Source: Sabulicella glaciei (GTDB lineage Bacteria > Pseudomonadota > Alphaproteobacteria > Acetobacterales > Acetobacteraceae). From it: 64,000 nt of DNA. Position numbers and translations under genes: made by a program. The notes beneath the pieces are model-generated. The model made no database searches. It saw nothing but the letters and a program-made list of their open reading frames with translations, and had not been told where the DNA came from. The stretch covers positions 215,510 through 279,509 of the forward strand of contig NZ_JAPFQI010000001.1 in NCBI RefSeq assembly GCF_026183895.1, given 5' to 3'. The number at the start of each line of letters is the position of its first letter. The stretch's first letter is position 1. This document shows positions 8,867 through 16,783 of this stretch, in pieces.

Positions 8867-9999
8867 GCTGGATCGCGGGAGTCGGGCTGACCCCCTTCGG
8901 ACGGCTGCCCGGCCGCACCACGCTGGACCTGATGTCGGAAGCGGCATCGCTTGCCCTAGCCGATGCGGAGTTGGAGCGGCGCGAAGTGGAAGGGGTGTTG
9001 TGCGGCTATTCCACCACCCTGCCACACATCATGCTGGCCACGGTCTTCGCCGAGCATTTCGGGGTCCAGCCACGCTATTGCCACGCGGTCCAGGTCGGCG
9101 GGGCCACGGGCTTCGCGATGGCGATGGTGGCGCATGCGCTGGTGGAATCCGGCGTGGTCCGGAACGTGCTGGTCGTGGCGGGCGAGAACCGGCTCAGCGG
9201 GCAGACGCGGGACGAGGCGGTGCGGAGCCTCGCCCAGGTGGGGCATCCGGAATACGAGGTGCCCTTCGGCCCGACCATTCCCGCCTATTACGGGCTCGTC
9301 GCTTCCCGCTACATGCACGAGTACGGGGTACGGCAGGAGGATCTCGCGGAGCTTGCGGTTCTGATGCGCCGCCACGCCGGGGACACGCCCGGCGCCCAAC
9401 TCACCGAAGCGGTGACGGTGGAGGAGGTGATGGCCTCCCGCCCCATCGCCGCGCCACTGAAGTTCCTCGATTGCTGTCCGGTCTCGGATGGCGGCGCGGC
9501 CTTCGTGGTGACGCGCGAACGGCCGGGGGATGATGGCGTGCGGATCCGCGGCTGCGGCCAGGCGCACACGCACCAGCATGTCAGCGAGGCGCCGAGCCTC
9601 GTGCGGTTCGGCGCGGCCGAGGCGGTGGCGCGGGCGAGCGAGGCGTCCGGAATGGCGGTGTCCGACGCGCGCTATGCGGCGGTGTATGACAGCTTCACCA
9701 TCACCCTCGCGATCCTGCTTGAGGAGATCGGGCTGGCGCCGCGCGGCGGGGCAGGGGCCCTGGCGCGGGACGGGCATTTCGGGCGGGGTGGCGCGATGCC
9801 GCTGAACACCCATGGCGGCCTGCTCAGCTACGGGCATTGCGGCGTGGGCGGCGCCATCGCGCATCTCGCGGAAGCGCAAATCCAGATGATGGGGCGCGCC
9901 GGGCCGCGGCAGGTGCGTGGCGTCCCGGCCGCGCTCCTGCACGGGGATGGGGGCGTGCTGTCGTCCCATGTCAGCCTGTTCCTGGAGCGGGCGCGATGA
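8863..9999 (+). CDS. Thiolase-fold protein (SCP-x/Ltp2-like), probable retro-aldolase subunit
   Basis: A 378-residue thiolase-superfamily protein. At the place where true thiolases carry the nucleophilic cysteine (C-A-x-G) it has G80 in VQVGGATGF, so classical thiolysis is unlikely. The C-terminal GHCGVGGA keeps the histidine of the GHP motif. Ltp2-type enzymes of steroid side-chain degradation also lack this cysteine and act as retro-aldolases together with a DUF35 partner, and the next gene is exactly such a DUF35 protein, starting in a four-base overlap. My reading is an aldolase-type C-C lyase on a beta-hydroxyacyl-CoA. A biosynthetic acyltransferase or inactive fold cannot be excluded. 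Confidence 0.88.
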   Translation: MSWIAGVGLTPFGRLPGRTTLDLMSEAASLALADAELERREVEGVLCGYSTTLPHIMLATVFAEHFGVQPRYCHAVQVGGATGFAMAMVAHALVESGVVRNVLVVAGENRLSGQTRDEAVRSLAQVGHPEYEVPFGPTIPAYYGLVASRYMHEYGVRQEDLAELAVLMRRHAGDTPGAQLTEAVTVEEVMASRPIAAPLKFLDCCPVSDGGAAFVVTRERPGDDGVRIRGCGQAHTHQHVSEAPSLVRFGAAEAVARASEASGMAVSDARYAAVYDSFTITLAILLEEIGLAPRGGAGALARDGHFGRGGAMPLNTHGGLLSYGHCGVGGAIAHLAEAQIQMMGRAGPRQVRGVPAALLHGDGGVLSSHVSLFLERAR

Positions 10000-10322
10000 C
10001 GGCGATTGCCTTCCAGCGCTGCGGCGGATGCGGCGCAACCTGGTATTTCGCCCGCGGCTTTTGTCCGCGTTGCGGCAGTGCCGAGCCCGAACGGCGCGAA
10101 GCGACGGGGCGCGGGACCGTGCACGCCGTGACGGTGGTTTCGCGCGCCCCGACCGAGGCGCTGCGACGACACGCGCCCTACACGCTGCTGCTGGTGGACA
10201 TGGCGGAGGGCTTCCGCCTGATGGCCCATGGCGAGCCGGGCCTCGCGATCCGCGACGCGGTGCGGGCCGAGTTCCACGAATTCGACGGCGCCACCCTGCC
10301 GCGCTTCCGGCGCGCGGAATGA
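9996..10322 (+). CDS. Zn-ribbon/OB-fold (DUF35) protein, partner of thiolase-fold subunit
   Basis: A 108-residue protein with a rubredoxin-like zinc ribbon (C9, C12, C23, C26) followed by an OB-fold segment (GRGTVHAVTVVSRAPTEALR). DUF35 proteins of this kind bind thiolase-fold partners and are required for Ltp2-type aldolase activity; by themselves they have no known catalysis. The ATG overlaps the stop of the upstream thiolase-fold gene by four bases and the gene ends in another ATGA overlap, so all are co-translated. It is shorter than the second DUF35 protein of this cluster and lacks most of the C-terminal extension. Confidence 0.9.
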   Translation: MTAIAFQRCGGCGATWYFARGFCPRCGSAEPERREATGRGTVHAVTVVSRAPTEALRRHAPYTLLLVDMAEGFRLMAHGEPGLAIRDAVRAEFHEFDGATLPRFRRAE

Positions 10323-10348
10323 CGCCCTCGGAGAGGAAGGGGGAACGC

Positions 10349-11608
10349 ATGCCGCTCTCGGCGGAAACCGACACCACCACGCCGCGCCACCTGCGCGACA
10401 AATACGCCATCGTCGGCGTGGGGGAGACGAAATATTCGCGCGGCTCCGGCCTGACCACGCGGGCGCTCGCGACCTGGGCCATCCGCAACGCGATGGAGGA
10501 TGCGGGGCTGAGGCCCGGCGACGTGGATGGGCTGCTTTCCTACCAGTACGGCAGCGACTCCACGCCCTCCACCTTTGTCGCCGGCGATCTGGGCATCCGG
10601 CCCAACTTCTTCATGGATGTGCATGGCGGCGGTTCGACCACCGAGGCGCTGATCGGCATGGCGATGGGGGTGATCGAGGCGGGGATGTGCCGCACCGTCG
10701 CGATCTACCGCGCCTTCAACGGCTATTCCCAGGTCCGGATCGGCGGCACGGGCGTCCGCGCGGCGATCCCCGTGGTGGGCGATGCCCTGCACGGGCGGCC
10801 CTACGGATGGGAGAGCCCGGGGCAGTGGTTCGCCCCCTCCTTCATGCGCCACATGCACGATTACGGCACCACGCCGGAGCAGGTGGCGATGGTGAAGGTG
10901 ATCCACAGCGAACACGCCTCGAACAATCCAAAGGCGCTCTACCCCAAGCGGGTGACGGTGGAGGACGTGCTTTCCAGCCGGATGATCTGCACGCCGCTGC
11001 ACCTGCTGGATTGCTGCGTGGAAACCGACAGCGGCACCTGCATCATCGTCACGCGGGCGGATCGGGCGCGGGACTGCCGGCACGTCCCGGCGCTGATCCG
11101 CGCGACGGTGGGGCGCTGCTGCAAGCCGCGCATCGACATGCACTACCAGGCGGGACCGATCTCCACCGTCGCGGCCAAGTATGCACGGGAAATCCTCTGG
11201 CCCAATGCGGACGTGGGTCCGGAGGAGATCGACGTCACCGGCTCCTACGACGCCTTCACTTTCACCACGCTGATGCAGCTGGAGGATTACGGCTTCTGCG
11301 CCAAGGGCGAGGGGGGCGCCTATGTCAGCGACGGCACCATGCGCCTGAGTGGCAAGCGGCCCAACAACACGAGCGGCGGCCATCTCTGCGAGGGATACAC
11401 GCATGGCATCAACATGGTGATCGAGAATGTCCGCCAGCTTCGGCACGACGCCGACGATTCCTGTCCGGTCGGAGCGGATGGCAAGCGGATCCACACCCAT
11501 GACTATCGCGAGGGCGGCTGCCGGCAGGTACGCGACGTGGAACTGACGGCCAACCTGGGCTGGGCCAATCCCGGCACCGGCTCGGCCCTGGTGATGCGGC
11601 GCGGCTGA
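10349..11608 (+). CDS. Thiolase-fold protein (Ltp2-like), second copy
   Basis: A 419-residue SCP-x/thiolase-superfamily protein. The catalytic-cysteine position is glycine (about G95 in DVHGGGSTTEAL), and the usual C-terminal GHP histidine motif is replaced by EGYTHG, placing a tyrosine there. That fits the aldolase branch better than true thiolases. The start is the ATG at 10349 with AGGAAGGGGG upstream; an ATG at 10319 that overlaps the previous stop is the alternative. A DUF35 gene follows after 11 bp. It is clearly diverged from the first thiolase-fold protein and may act on a different intermediate. Confidence 0.88.
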   Translation: MPLSAETDTTTPRHLRDKYAIVGVGETKYSRGSGLTTRALATWAIRNAMEDAGLRPGDVDGLLSYQYGSDSTPSTFVAGDLGIRPNFFMDVHGGGSTTEALIGMAMGVIEAGMCRTVAIYRAFNGYSQVRIGGTGVRAAIPVVGDALHGRPYGWESPGQWFAPSFMRHMHDYGTTPEQVAMVKVIHSEHASNNPKALYPKRVTVEDVLSSRMICTPLHLLDCCVETDSGTCIIVTRADRARDCRHVPALIRATVGRCCKPRIDMHYQAGPISTVAAKYAREILWPNADVGPEEIDVTGSYDAFTFTTLMQLEDYGFCAKGEGGAYVSDGTMRLSGKRPNNTSGGHLCEGYTHGINMVIENVRQLRHDADDSCPVGADGKRIHTHDYREGGCRQVRDVELTANLGWANPGTGSALVMRRG

Positions 11609-11619
11609 AGGAAAAGGCC

Positions 11620-12141
11620 ATGACGATCCAAGCCGAGTATCTAGGCATGCCGCTGCGCCTGGACGACCAGGACCACGAGAACCGCGCCTATTTCGGCTTA
11701 TGCGCGCGGCACTCCTTTCATCTCCAGCGCTGCGATGCCTGCGGGCTGGTGCGCTATCCGCCCGGCACCGCTTGCCCCTGGTGCGGCGATCCGCGCGCGG
11801 AGTGGGTGCCGGTGGCGGGGCGCGGCACGGTGCATTCCTACACCGAGGTGCATCACGCCATCCATCCGGGCTTCCGGGAAGCCGCGCCCTACCTGGTGTT
11901 GCTGGTGGAGCTGGACACCCAGCGCAGTCAGCCCACCGAGCATGAGGCGATCCGCGTGCTCGGGAACCTCGTGACCCCGGACGGGGTGCTGGCGCCGCCC
12001 GAGATGGTGCGTAAGGTCGGGATCGGCTCGCGGGTGCGCATGGTGTTCACCGACGTGGCGCAGGACATCGCCCTGCCGCAATGGGCGCTGGATGAGGAGG
12101 CGCCGCAGCCTGACCGGCCCTGGCGGTATCCATCCGGGTAA
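11620..12141 (+). CDS. Zn-ribbon/OB-fold (DUF35) protein, second copy
   Basis: A 173-residue DUF35 protein with an N-terminal helical part, a zinc ribbon (C38, C41, C52, C55) and an OB-fold beginning at GRGTVHSYTEVHH. It follows the second thiolase-fold gene and should form a complex with it, positioning the CoA substrate. The N-terminal helix (QDHENRAYFG) matches the part of ChsH2-like proteins that docks on the thiolase dimer; this assignment is inferred. It is the last recognisable gene of the plus-strand arm, and about 1 kb without genes follows. Confidence 0.9.
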   Translation: MTIQAEYLGMPLRLDDQDHENRAYFGLCARHSFHLQRCDACGLVRYPPGTACPWCGDPRAEWVPVAGRGTVHSYTEVHHAIHPGFREAAPYLVLLVELDTQRSQPTEHEAIRVLGNLVTPDGVLAPPEMVRKVGIGSRVRMVFTDVAQDIALPQWALDEEAPQPDRPWRYPSG

Positions 12142-13141
12142 GGGCCGCGCCCATCGGAGTTGGCATGGCCTGCAGCAGCGTCACGGCCGCCGCACGGGCA
12201 ATGCCGTTCCGCCCCCGCGACGTGCCTCGACCAGCGCCACAGAGACGCGATCGGTGGCGCTAAGGCGGTTGGAGGCCTGCATCACTTTCCAGAGCTAGGT
12301 CCTCGCAGCAAGGCCGGGCGGGCCCTGGGTGATGCGGATCTGTTCGGCCTCGTTCGCCAGTTGAGCCTGGACGAGGCTGCCGATGGCGCCGGCATCGACG
12401 GGGAGAAGACGGCGCATCATCTTGCGTCCCCGCACCGGCGCGCCAGGAACTCCGCGCGGGAGGGCGCTAACGCCGGGCGGCGCTTCCTCGCCCGCCGCGT
12501 GGAGGAGGGTCGCGGCGCGCGGTTGATGGGAGGCCCTTCCCCACCTCCCGTATCCGATGCAGCGTCGCGCCCTCCCCCGCCATGGCTGCCTTGGAGCGGC
12601 GGCTTATCGGAGGTCGGCCCCTCGGGCTCCGCGACGTCCGCGTCGCGCTTCCAGCCCTCGGTCCCGAACGTCAGCCGCGCGCTGGCGACGCCATTCCTGT
12701 TGCTGTCGAGTTCCGAAACCGACTGGGACTTCGACACCCAGCGGCGGTCCGCGTCGAAGGTCGGGATGCCTGCACCTTCCAGCAGGCGCGCCCACGATGG
12801 CGGAAATGGCCGTGGGTGCCTGCGCGATGACGCGCCGTCCGACGAACGCCCGACCGTGTCGATCCTAAGATAGCTGCCAGCCACCAACGAATCGCCCCCC
12901 CGTGCGGCCCGCTCCACACAGCAAGCACCGCATATTCTAGACGAGGCAGAACCCGGCTGATCGCACCCGCAGTTGGAGGGTATGGTCCGCCTCGGCCGAA
13001 GTCGAGGGGAAAATGCGACGGCATGAATGCTTGGCGCGCCTCCATGCATCATAGCGACGACGCGGGCCCCGAGCGCGCAGCACCCGCGCCGGTTGCACGA
13101 GGGTGGCGTGCTGGAATCCTGGCGCCGGCCGGTGCCTCCGA
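12142..13141. other. Gene-poor 1 kb stretch
   Basis: I see no convincing gene here. Open frames exist on both strands but are rich in Arg, Gly and Pro and lack recognisable domains or ribosome-binding sites, as expected for chance frames at this GC content. One minus-strand frame ends at 12295 with QLANEAEQIRITQGPPGLA and reads somewhat like real protein, and another near 12600-12800 contains SELDSNRNGVASARLTFGTE. These could be remnants of degraded genes. No terminator hairpin with a T-run, repeat or tRNA was found. Confidence 0.4.
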
Positions 13142-14218
13142 CTAAGCGGCCAGGCCTTCGCAACCCGGCGCGTCTTGCAGACGGTAGACCCGTGTCGCCG
13201 TGCCGGAGAACAGCGCGGTGCGCTCCGCCTCGGAGGTGCCGGCGGCAAGACGCTTGAAGGCGTTCCACAGCACGCCATAGCCGCACATCCCCTTGTCCAC
13301 GGGAAAGTTGCTTTCGAACATGCAGCGCCGCGCGCCGAAGGCCTCGATCAGCGTGTGGATCACGGGGCGCCATGCCTCCGCCAGCGTGGCCGAGCGCGGC
13401 GGCAGGTCATGAAGATGGAAGTCGTGGCCACCCACCTCCATGGCGAGGCCGCCCAGCTTCATCACCGTGTTGGGCAGCGCGGCAAGCGCCAGCACCTCGC
13501 GCCGCCACTCCTCGAAGCCTTCGGCGCGGCGCCCGGCGAAGGGGCCGACGCCGAGCGGGCCGCCGCAATGATTCACCACCACGGTCAGTTCCGGCACGGC
13601 GCGCGCGACGGCGAGGACGTGTGGCAGCTGCGTCTGGTAGGCCCAGATGTCGAGCACGAGGCGCTGGGCCGCGAGACGCCGGGCGCCCTCGACGAAGCGC
13701 GGGTTCTCCAGCGGCCCCGGTGGCGGCGAAAGGAGGTTGGAGCGAACCTCCGGCGAGGGGTGCCAGGCGGTGCGGTTGCGCACGCCGCGGAAGCGCGCCC
13801 CAGCTGCCGCAAGATGCGCCTCCAGCAGCGGCGTGACGCGATCGCCGAGGGTAAGGTCCACAAAGCCGACGATGCCGGCGCAGGCCCGCAGGGAACCGTA
13901 GGTGCCGCTGGCGCTGGCTGCCGCGACCCCGTTCACGAACTCCGTCTCCCCGAGGGAGCGTTCGTCCTCCGGGCCGGAGGCGCGGTACATGGCGCCGCAC
14001 TGCACGAAGACGGTCGCGCGCAAATCATGACCCGAGGCCGTGTCGCGCAACAGGTCGTCGAGCAGGTAGCGCTCGCCCTCGCGGTCCCAAAGGTGATGAT
14101 GCGGGTCCACGATCGGAAGAGCTGGATCGAGCGCCTCCTCCTGCACCTGGGCGAGCCATTCCTCGCGCACCGCGATCTGGCGCGACGGGGTGAAGGGCGG
14201 TGTCGGGGCGGGCGTCAT
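13142..14218 (-). CDS. Amidohydrolase-2 family metal-dependent hydrolase
   Basis: A 358-residue TIM-barrel hydrolase of the amidohydrolase_2 (PF04909) type. The metal-binding PIVDPHHHLWD is near residue 38, NHCGGPLG is in the middle of the barrel and MFESNFPVDK near the C-terminus carries the late aspartate. Family members open lactones, decarboxylate aromatic acids or hydrolyse C-C or amide bonds; nothing nearby fixes the substrate. It stands alone between the gene-poor stretch and the rhodanese gene, transcribed leftwards, 68 bp after the rhodanese stop. No signal peptide, so cytoplasmic. Confidence 0.92.
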   Translation of the reverse strand: MTPAPTPPFTPSRQIAVREEWLAQVQEEALDPALPIVDPHHHLWDREGERYLLDDLLRDTASGHDLRATVFVQCGAMYRASGPEDERSLGETEFVNGVAAASASGTYGSLRACAGIVGFVDLTLGDRVTPLLEAHLAAAGARFRGVRNRTAWHPSPEVRSNLLSPPPGPLENPRFVEGARRLAAQRLVLDIWAYQTQLPHVLAVARAVPELTVVVNHCGGPLGVGPFAGRRAEGFEEWRREVLALAALPNTVMKLGGLAMEVGGHDFHLHDLPPRSATLAEAWRPVIHTLIEAFGARRCMFESNFPVDKGMCGYGVLWNAFKRLAAGTSEAERTALFSGTATRVYRLQDAPGCEGLAA

Positions 14219-14286
14219 GGGGCGAGGATTCCGCCGGCGCGGGCCGGGTGCAAGCCACTGGCCCACGCCCCCCACGGAGGCGCCGC

Positions 14287-14823
14287 TCAGGCGGGCGCGC
14301 GCGTGCCCGAACGGTTCCAGGGCATCAGGCGCAGGATGCGGGCCAGGCCGCACGTGCCCGTGACGCCCGCAACGATAAGCCCAGCACCGACGAAGCCCGC
14401 CAGCAGCAAGAAGCCCGGCGCGACCAGGACGCCAAGCAACAGGCCCAGCACCACCAGCGAGCCGGCCGCGATCTGCACCTGCCGAATCAGCTCGATCGGC
14501 TGCCCGCGGTCCTGGATCATCGGCAGTCCCGCGCGTCTCCATGCCTCGAGTCCGCCCTGGATGGCGAAGGCCTGATGCGTTCCGGCCATGGCGGAAAGCC
14601 GGCTGGAGCTGCCGGTCGTGCGCGCGCCGGAGCGGCAATGAAACAGGATGGTCGTATCGTCCTCCGCCTCGAGCGTCGTCTCGTCCAGGCTCGAGAGGGG
14701 CAGGCAGGTGGCGCCGGGAATGCGTTCGCGCGCGTGCTCGTCCGCCTCGCGCACATCCACGAGCATGGCCTTGCCCTCGCGCAGTAGCTTCGCGGCGTCC
14801 CGGGGCGAGATGAGCTTCAGCAT
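14287..14823 (-). CDS. Membrane-anchored rhodanese (YgaP-like, rhodanese + DUF2892)
   Basis: An N-terminal rhodanese domain (residues 1-100) has the active-site loop FHCRSGARTT with persulfide-carrying C63. Two C-terminal transmembrane helices (about residues 115-165) form a DUF2892-like anchor, the architecture of E. coli YgaP. It transfers sulfane sulfur at the inner membrane. It follows an ArsR-type regulator gene with the two sulfide-sensing cysteines, so the pair is a ygaVP/bigR-like sulfur-stress operon. The ATG at 14823 is preferred for its GGAAAGGA site; an in-frame ATG at 14847 overlapping the upstream stop is possible. Confidence 0.92.
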   Translation of the reverse strand: MLKLISPRDAAKLLREGKAMLVDVREADEHARERIPGATCLPLSSLDETTLEAEDDTTILFHCRSGARTTGSSSRLSAMAGTHQAFAIQGGLEAWRRAGLPMIQDRGQPIELIRQVQIAAGSLVVLGLLLGVLVAPGFLLLAGFVGAGLIVAGVTGTCGLARILRLMPWNRSGTRAPA

Positions 14824-14846
14824 GGTTGCGTCCTTTCCGATGGGCA

Positions 14847-15191
14847 TCAGGCGGGAGGGCAGTAGATGTCGCGCAGAAGGGCGAGGATGCGGCCGGCGCT
14901 GGGGTCGGCGAGGCGGTAGAACACCGCCTGCGCCTCCTTCCGCGTCGCCACGAGGCCGTCCTCGCGGAGCCGGGCGAGGTGTTGGGAAAGGGCTGGTTGA
15001 GACAGGTCGACAGCTTCCGCCATCGCGCCAACGCCCATCTCGCCCTCGGCCATGAGGTGGCACAGCAGGAGGAGACGCTTCTCGTTGGACAGGAGCCGCA
15101 GCAGCCGTGCCGCTTCCGCGGCCTTCTTCTGCAGGATCTGAAGATCGTCCCCGAGGGCCGTGGCCACTCCGCTCTCCGCCAGAGGGTGCAT
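14847..15191 (-). CDS. ArsR-family persulfide-responsive repressor (BigR/SqrR/YgaV type)
   Basis: A 114-residue winged-helix repressor with recognition helix LSQPALSQHLARLREDGLV. It has two cysteines, C44 (LLCHLM) and C111 (DIYCPPA), 67 residues apart, nearly the 66-residue spacing of the sensing pair in SqrR and BigR. In those proteins the pair forms a polysulfide bridge that releases DNA. It should repress itself and the downstream rhodanese. The ATG at 15191 has no good ribosome-binding site because the preceding bases belong to a palindromic operator; translation may be leaderless, or start at the GTG eight codons later. Confidence 0.9.
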   Translation of the reverse strand: MHPLAESGVATALGDDLQILQKKAAEAARLLRLLSNEKRLLLLCHLMAEGEMGVGAMAEAVDLSQPALSQHLARLREDGLVATRKEAQAVFYRLADPSAGRILALLRDIYCPPA

Positions 15192-15220
15192 AAGGAGAAA
15201 CTAAATTAGAAATCCCTTAT
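15190..15220. promoter_or_regulatory. Palindromic operator of the BigR/YgaV-type gene
   Basis: AT-rich island in GC-rich DNA. Outer arms ATAAGG (15190-15195) and CCTTAT (15215-15220) enclose a perfect inner inverted repeat CTAAATTAG (15201-15209). It abuts the start codon of the ArsR-type gene, as expected for an autorepressed operon. The regulator assignment is inferred from position. Confidence 0.65.
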
Positions 15221-15355
15221 GGAGCCGTCAATCGGTTCTTGCTGGCGTGCCGCTCTTGAATTCGCGGCTGCTTCCACATCGCCGTGAGGCACGCGGCAAA
15301 GGTCCGTGAGCACCGGCGTTGCCGGAGGGGCAGCGCGCGCCTACGCTTCCTCCGG

Positions 15356-16783
15356 ATGGCGAAAGACATCCGCATCTGCGTCACCGGGCTTTCCCGCGCG
15401 GGAAAGACGGCCTTCATCACGGCGCTGGTGGATGCGCTGTTTCAAGCCGTCCATCGACCGCAAGGCTTCGCGGCGTGGCGCGCGGCGGCGGAGGGGCGGC
15501 TGCACAGCGCGCGGCTCGTTCCGCCTTCCGGTGCGCTCGGTGCGATGGAGCAGTTTCCTTATCACGAGAATGCGGAGCGGCTGCGCGAGGACCCGCCCCG
15601 CTGGCCAGAGGCGACGGAGAAGCCGCGCGCCGTGACGGTGCAGCTGACCGTGGTGGCCGCGCGCTCCTGGGCCGCGCGGCAGGCGGCGCGGGTGATGGGG
15701 CAGGGAGCACGGACATCGCTTTCCTCCGTCCACGTCACCGTCCTCGACTACCCGGGAGAATGGGTGCTGGACGTGCCGCTGCTGCGCATGTCCTTCGAGC
15801 AGTGGTCGGCCGCGACCCTCGCCGCCATGGAGACGGAGCCGCGCCGCTCCGTGGCGCAGGGCTTCCTGCAGGCGCTGGACCGCGTGGACCCGGCCGCACC
15901 CTATGACGATGCGCGCGCCATCGCGGCGCACGAGGCCTATGTCGTCTTCCTGGAAACCTGCCGCTCACAGCATCGCCTGTCGCTGCTGCAACCGGGCCTG
16001 TTCCTGCGGCCCGAGCAGGTGGGCGGGCGCGCCGGCCTGCTGCGGCAGGAGGCGTTCCGGTTCTTTCCGCTGCGCGCGTCCAGGCACCCTGCGCGGAAGG
16101 GGTCCTTCGGGCAAGTGCTCGCGCAGCGCTTCGAGGCCTTCAAGCGCAACTCTGTACAGGCTTTCTTTTCCAGCCTGCGCGGCCCGGCGGGAACGCGGCA
16201 GGTGGTGCTGTTCGACCTGCTCTCTGCCCTGTCGGACGGAGAGCATGCCTACACCGACGCCCGCGCCGCACTGGCACAGATCGCGGAGGTGCTGACGCCG
16301 GGGCGGGGCTGGTGGGAATGGCTGCTCGGGCGGCCGGCGCAGAAGGTGCTCTACGCTGTCACCAAGGCGGATCACGTCCACTCCTCCTTCTGGCCCAACC
16401 TCGAGACCCATCTCGGCGACCTGCTGCGTGAGTTGCAGGCGGCGCAGGCCAGCGGGGTGGCGAGCTTCGAGGCGCGGATGCTGCCGCTGGCCTCGGTCGC
16501 CTGCACGCGGGACGCGGTGGACCCGAATGGGCGCGAGGCGGTCCGCGGCAACATCCGCGACCGGGAGACCGGGGAGGTGCGGCGCGACCAGGTCCTAGCC
16601 TATCCCGCACCGCCGCCACGCCGTCCGACGCGTCAACAATGGGAGGCACTGCGTCGCGCGGGGGTGACGGGGTTCCGCTTTCCCGAGTTCGTGCTGGATC
16701 CCCGCATGCTGGAGGACCGGCACGACCTGCCCCACATCCACCTGGACGAGGCGATCGAGTTCCTGCTCGGTGACCATGTCTGA
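15356..16783 (+). CDS. ycjX: YcjX-family GTPase/ATPase
   Basis: A 475-residue P-loop protein of the YcjX (DUF463) family with Walker A GLSRAGKT at residues 11-18, just after the N-terminal strand KDIRICVT. The DYPGEWVLDVPLL stretch near residue 130 is characteristic. In enterobacteria ycjX-ycjF sits with the phage-shock genes and responds to envelope stress; the molecular role is not settled. Start chosen at 15356 because the Walker A strand begins immediately after it. Its end overlaps the next gene by eight bases. Confidence 0.93.
   Translation: MAKDIRICVTGLSRAGKTAFITALVDALFQAVHRPQGFAAWRAAAEGRLHSARLVPPSGALGAMEQFPYHENAERLREDPPRWPEATEKPRAVTVQLTVVAARSWAARQAARVMGQGARTSLSSVHVTVLDYPGEWVLDVPLLRMSFEQWSAATLAAMETEPRRSVAQGFLQALDRVDPAAPYDDARAIAAHEAYVVFLETCRSQHRLSLLQPGLFLRPEQVGGRAGLLRQEAFRFFPLRASRHPARKGSFGQVLAQRFEAFKRNSVQAFFSSLRGPAGTRQVVLFDLLSALSDGEHAYTDARAALAQIAEVLTPGRGWWEWLLGRPAQKVLYAVTKADHVHSSFWPNLETHLGDLLRELQAAQASGVASFEARMLPLASVACTRDAVDPNGREAVRGNIRDRETGEVRRDQVLAYPAPPPRRPTRQQWEALRRAGVTGFRFPEFVLDPRMLEDRHDLPHIHLDEAIEFLLGDHV

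Noticed and set aside
12160-12873. 237-codon plus-strand frame in the gene-poor stretch
   Set aside because: Composition is low-complexity Arg/Ala/Pro and it has no ribosome-binding site or recognisable motif; kept only as part of the gene-poor region.
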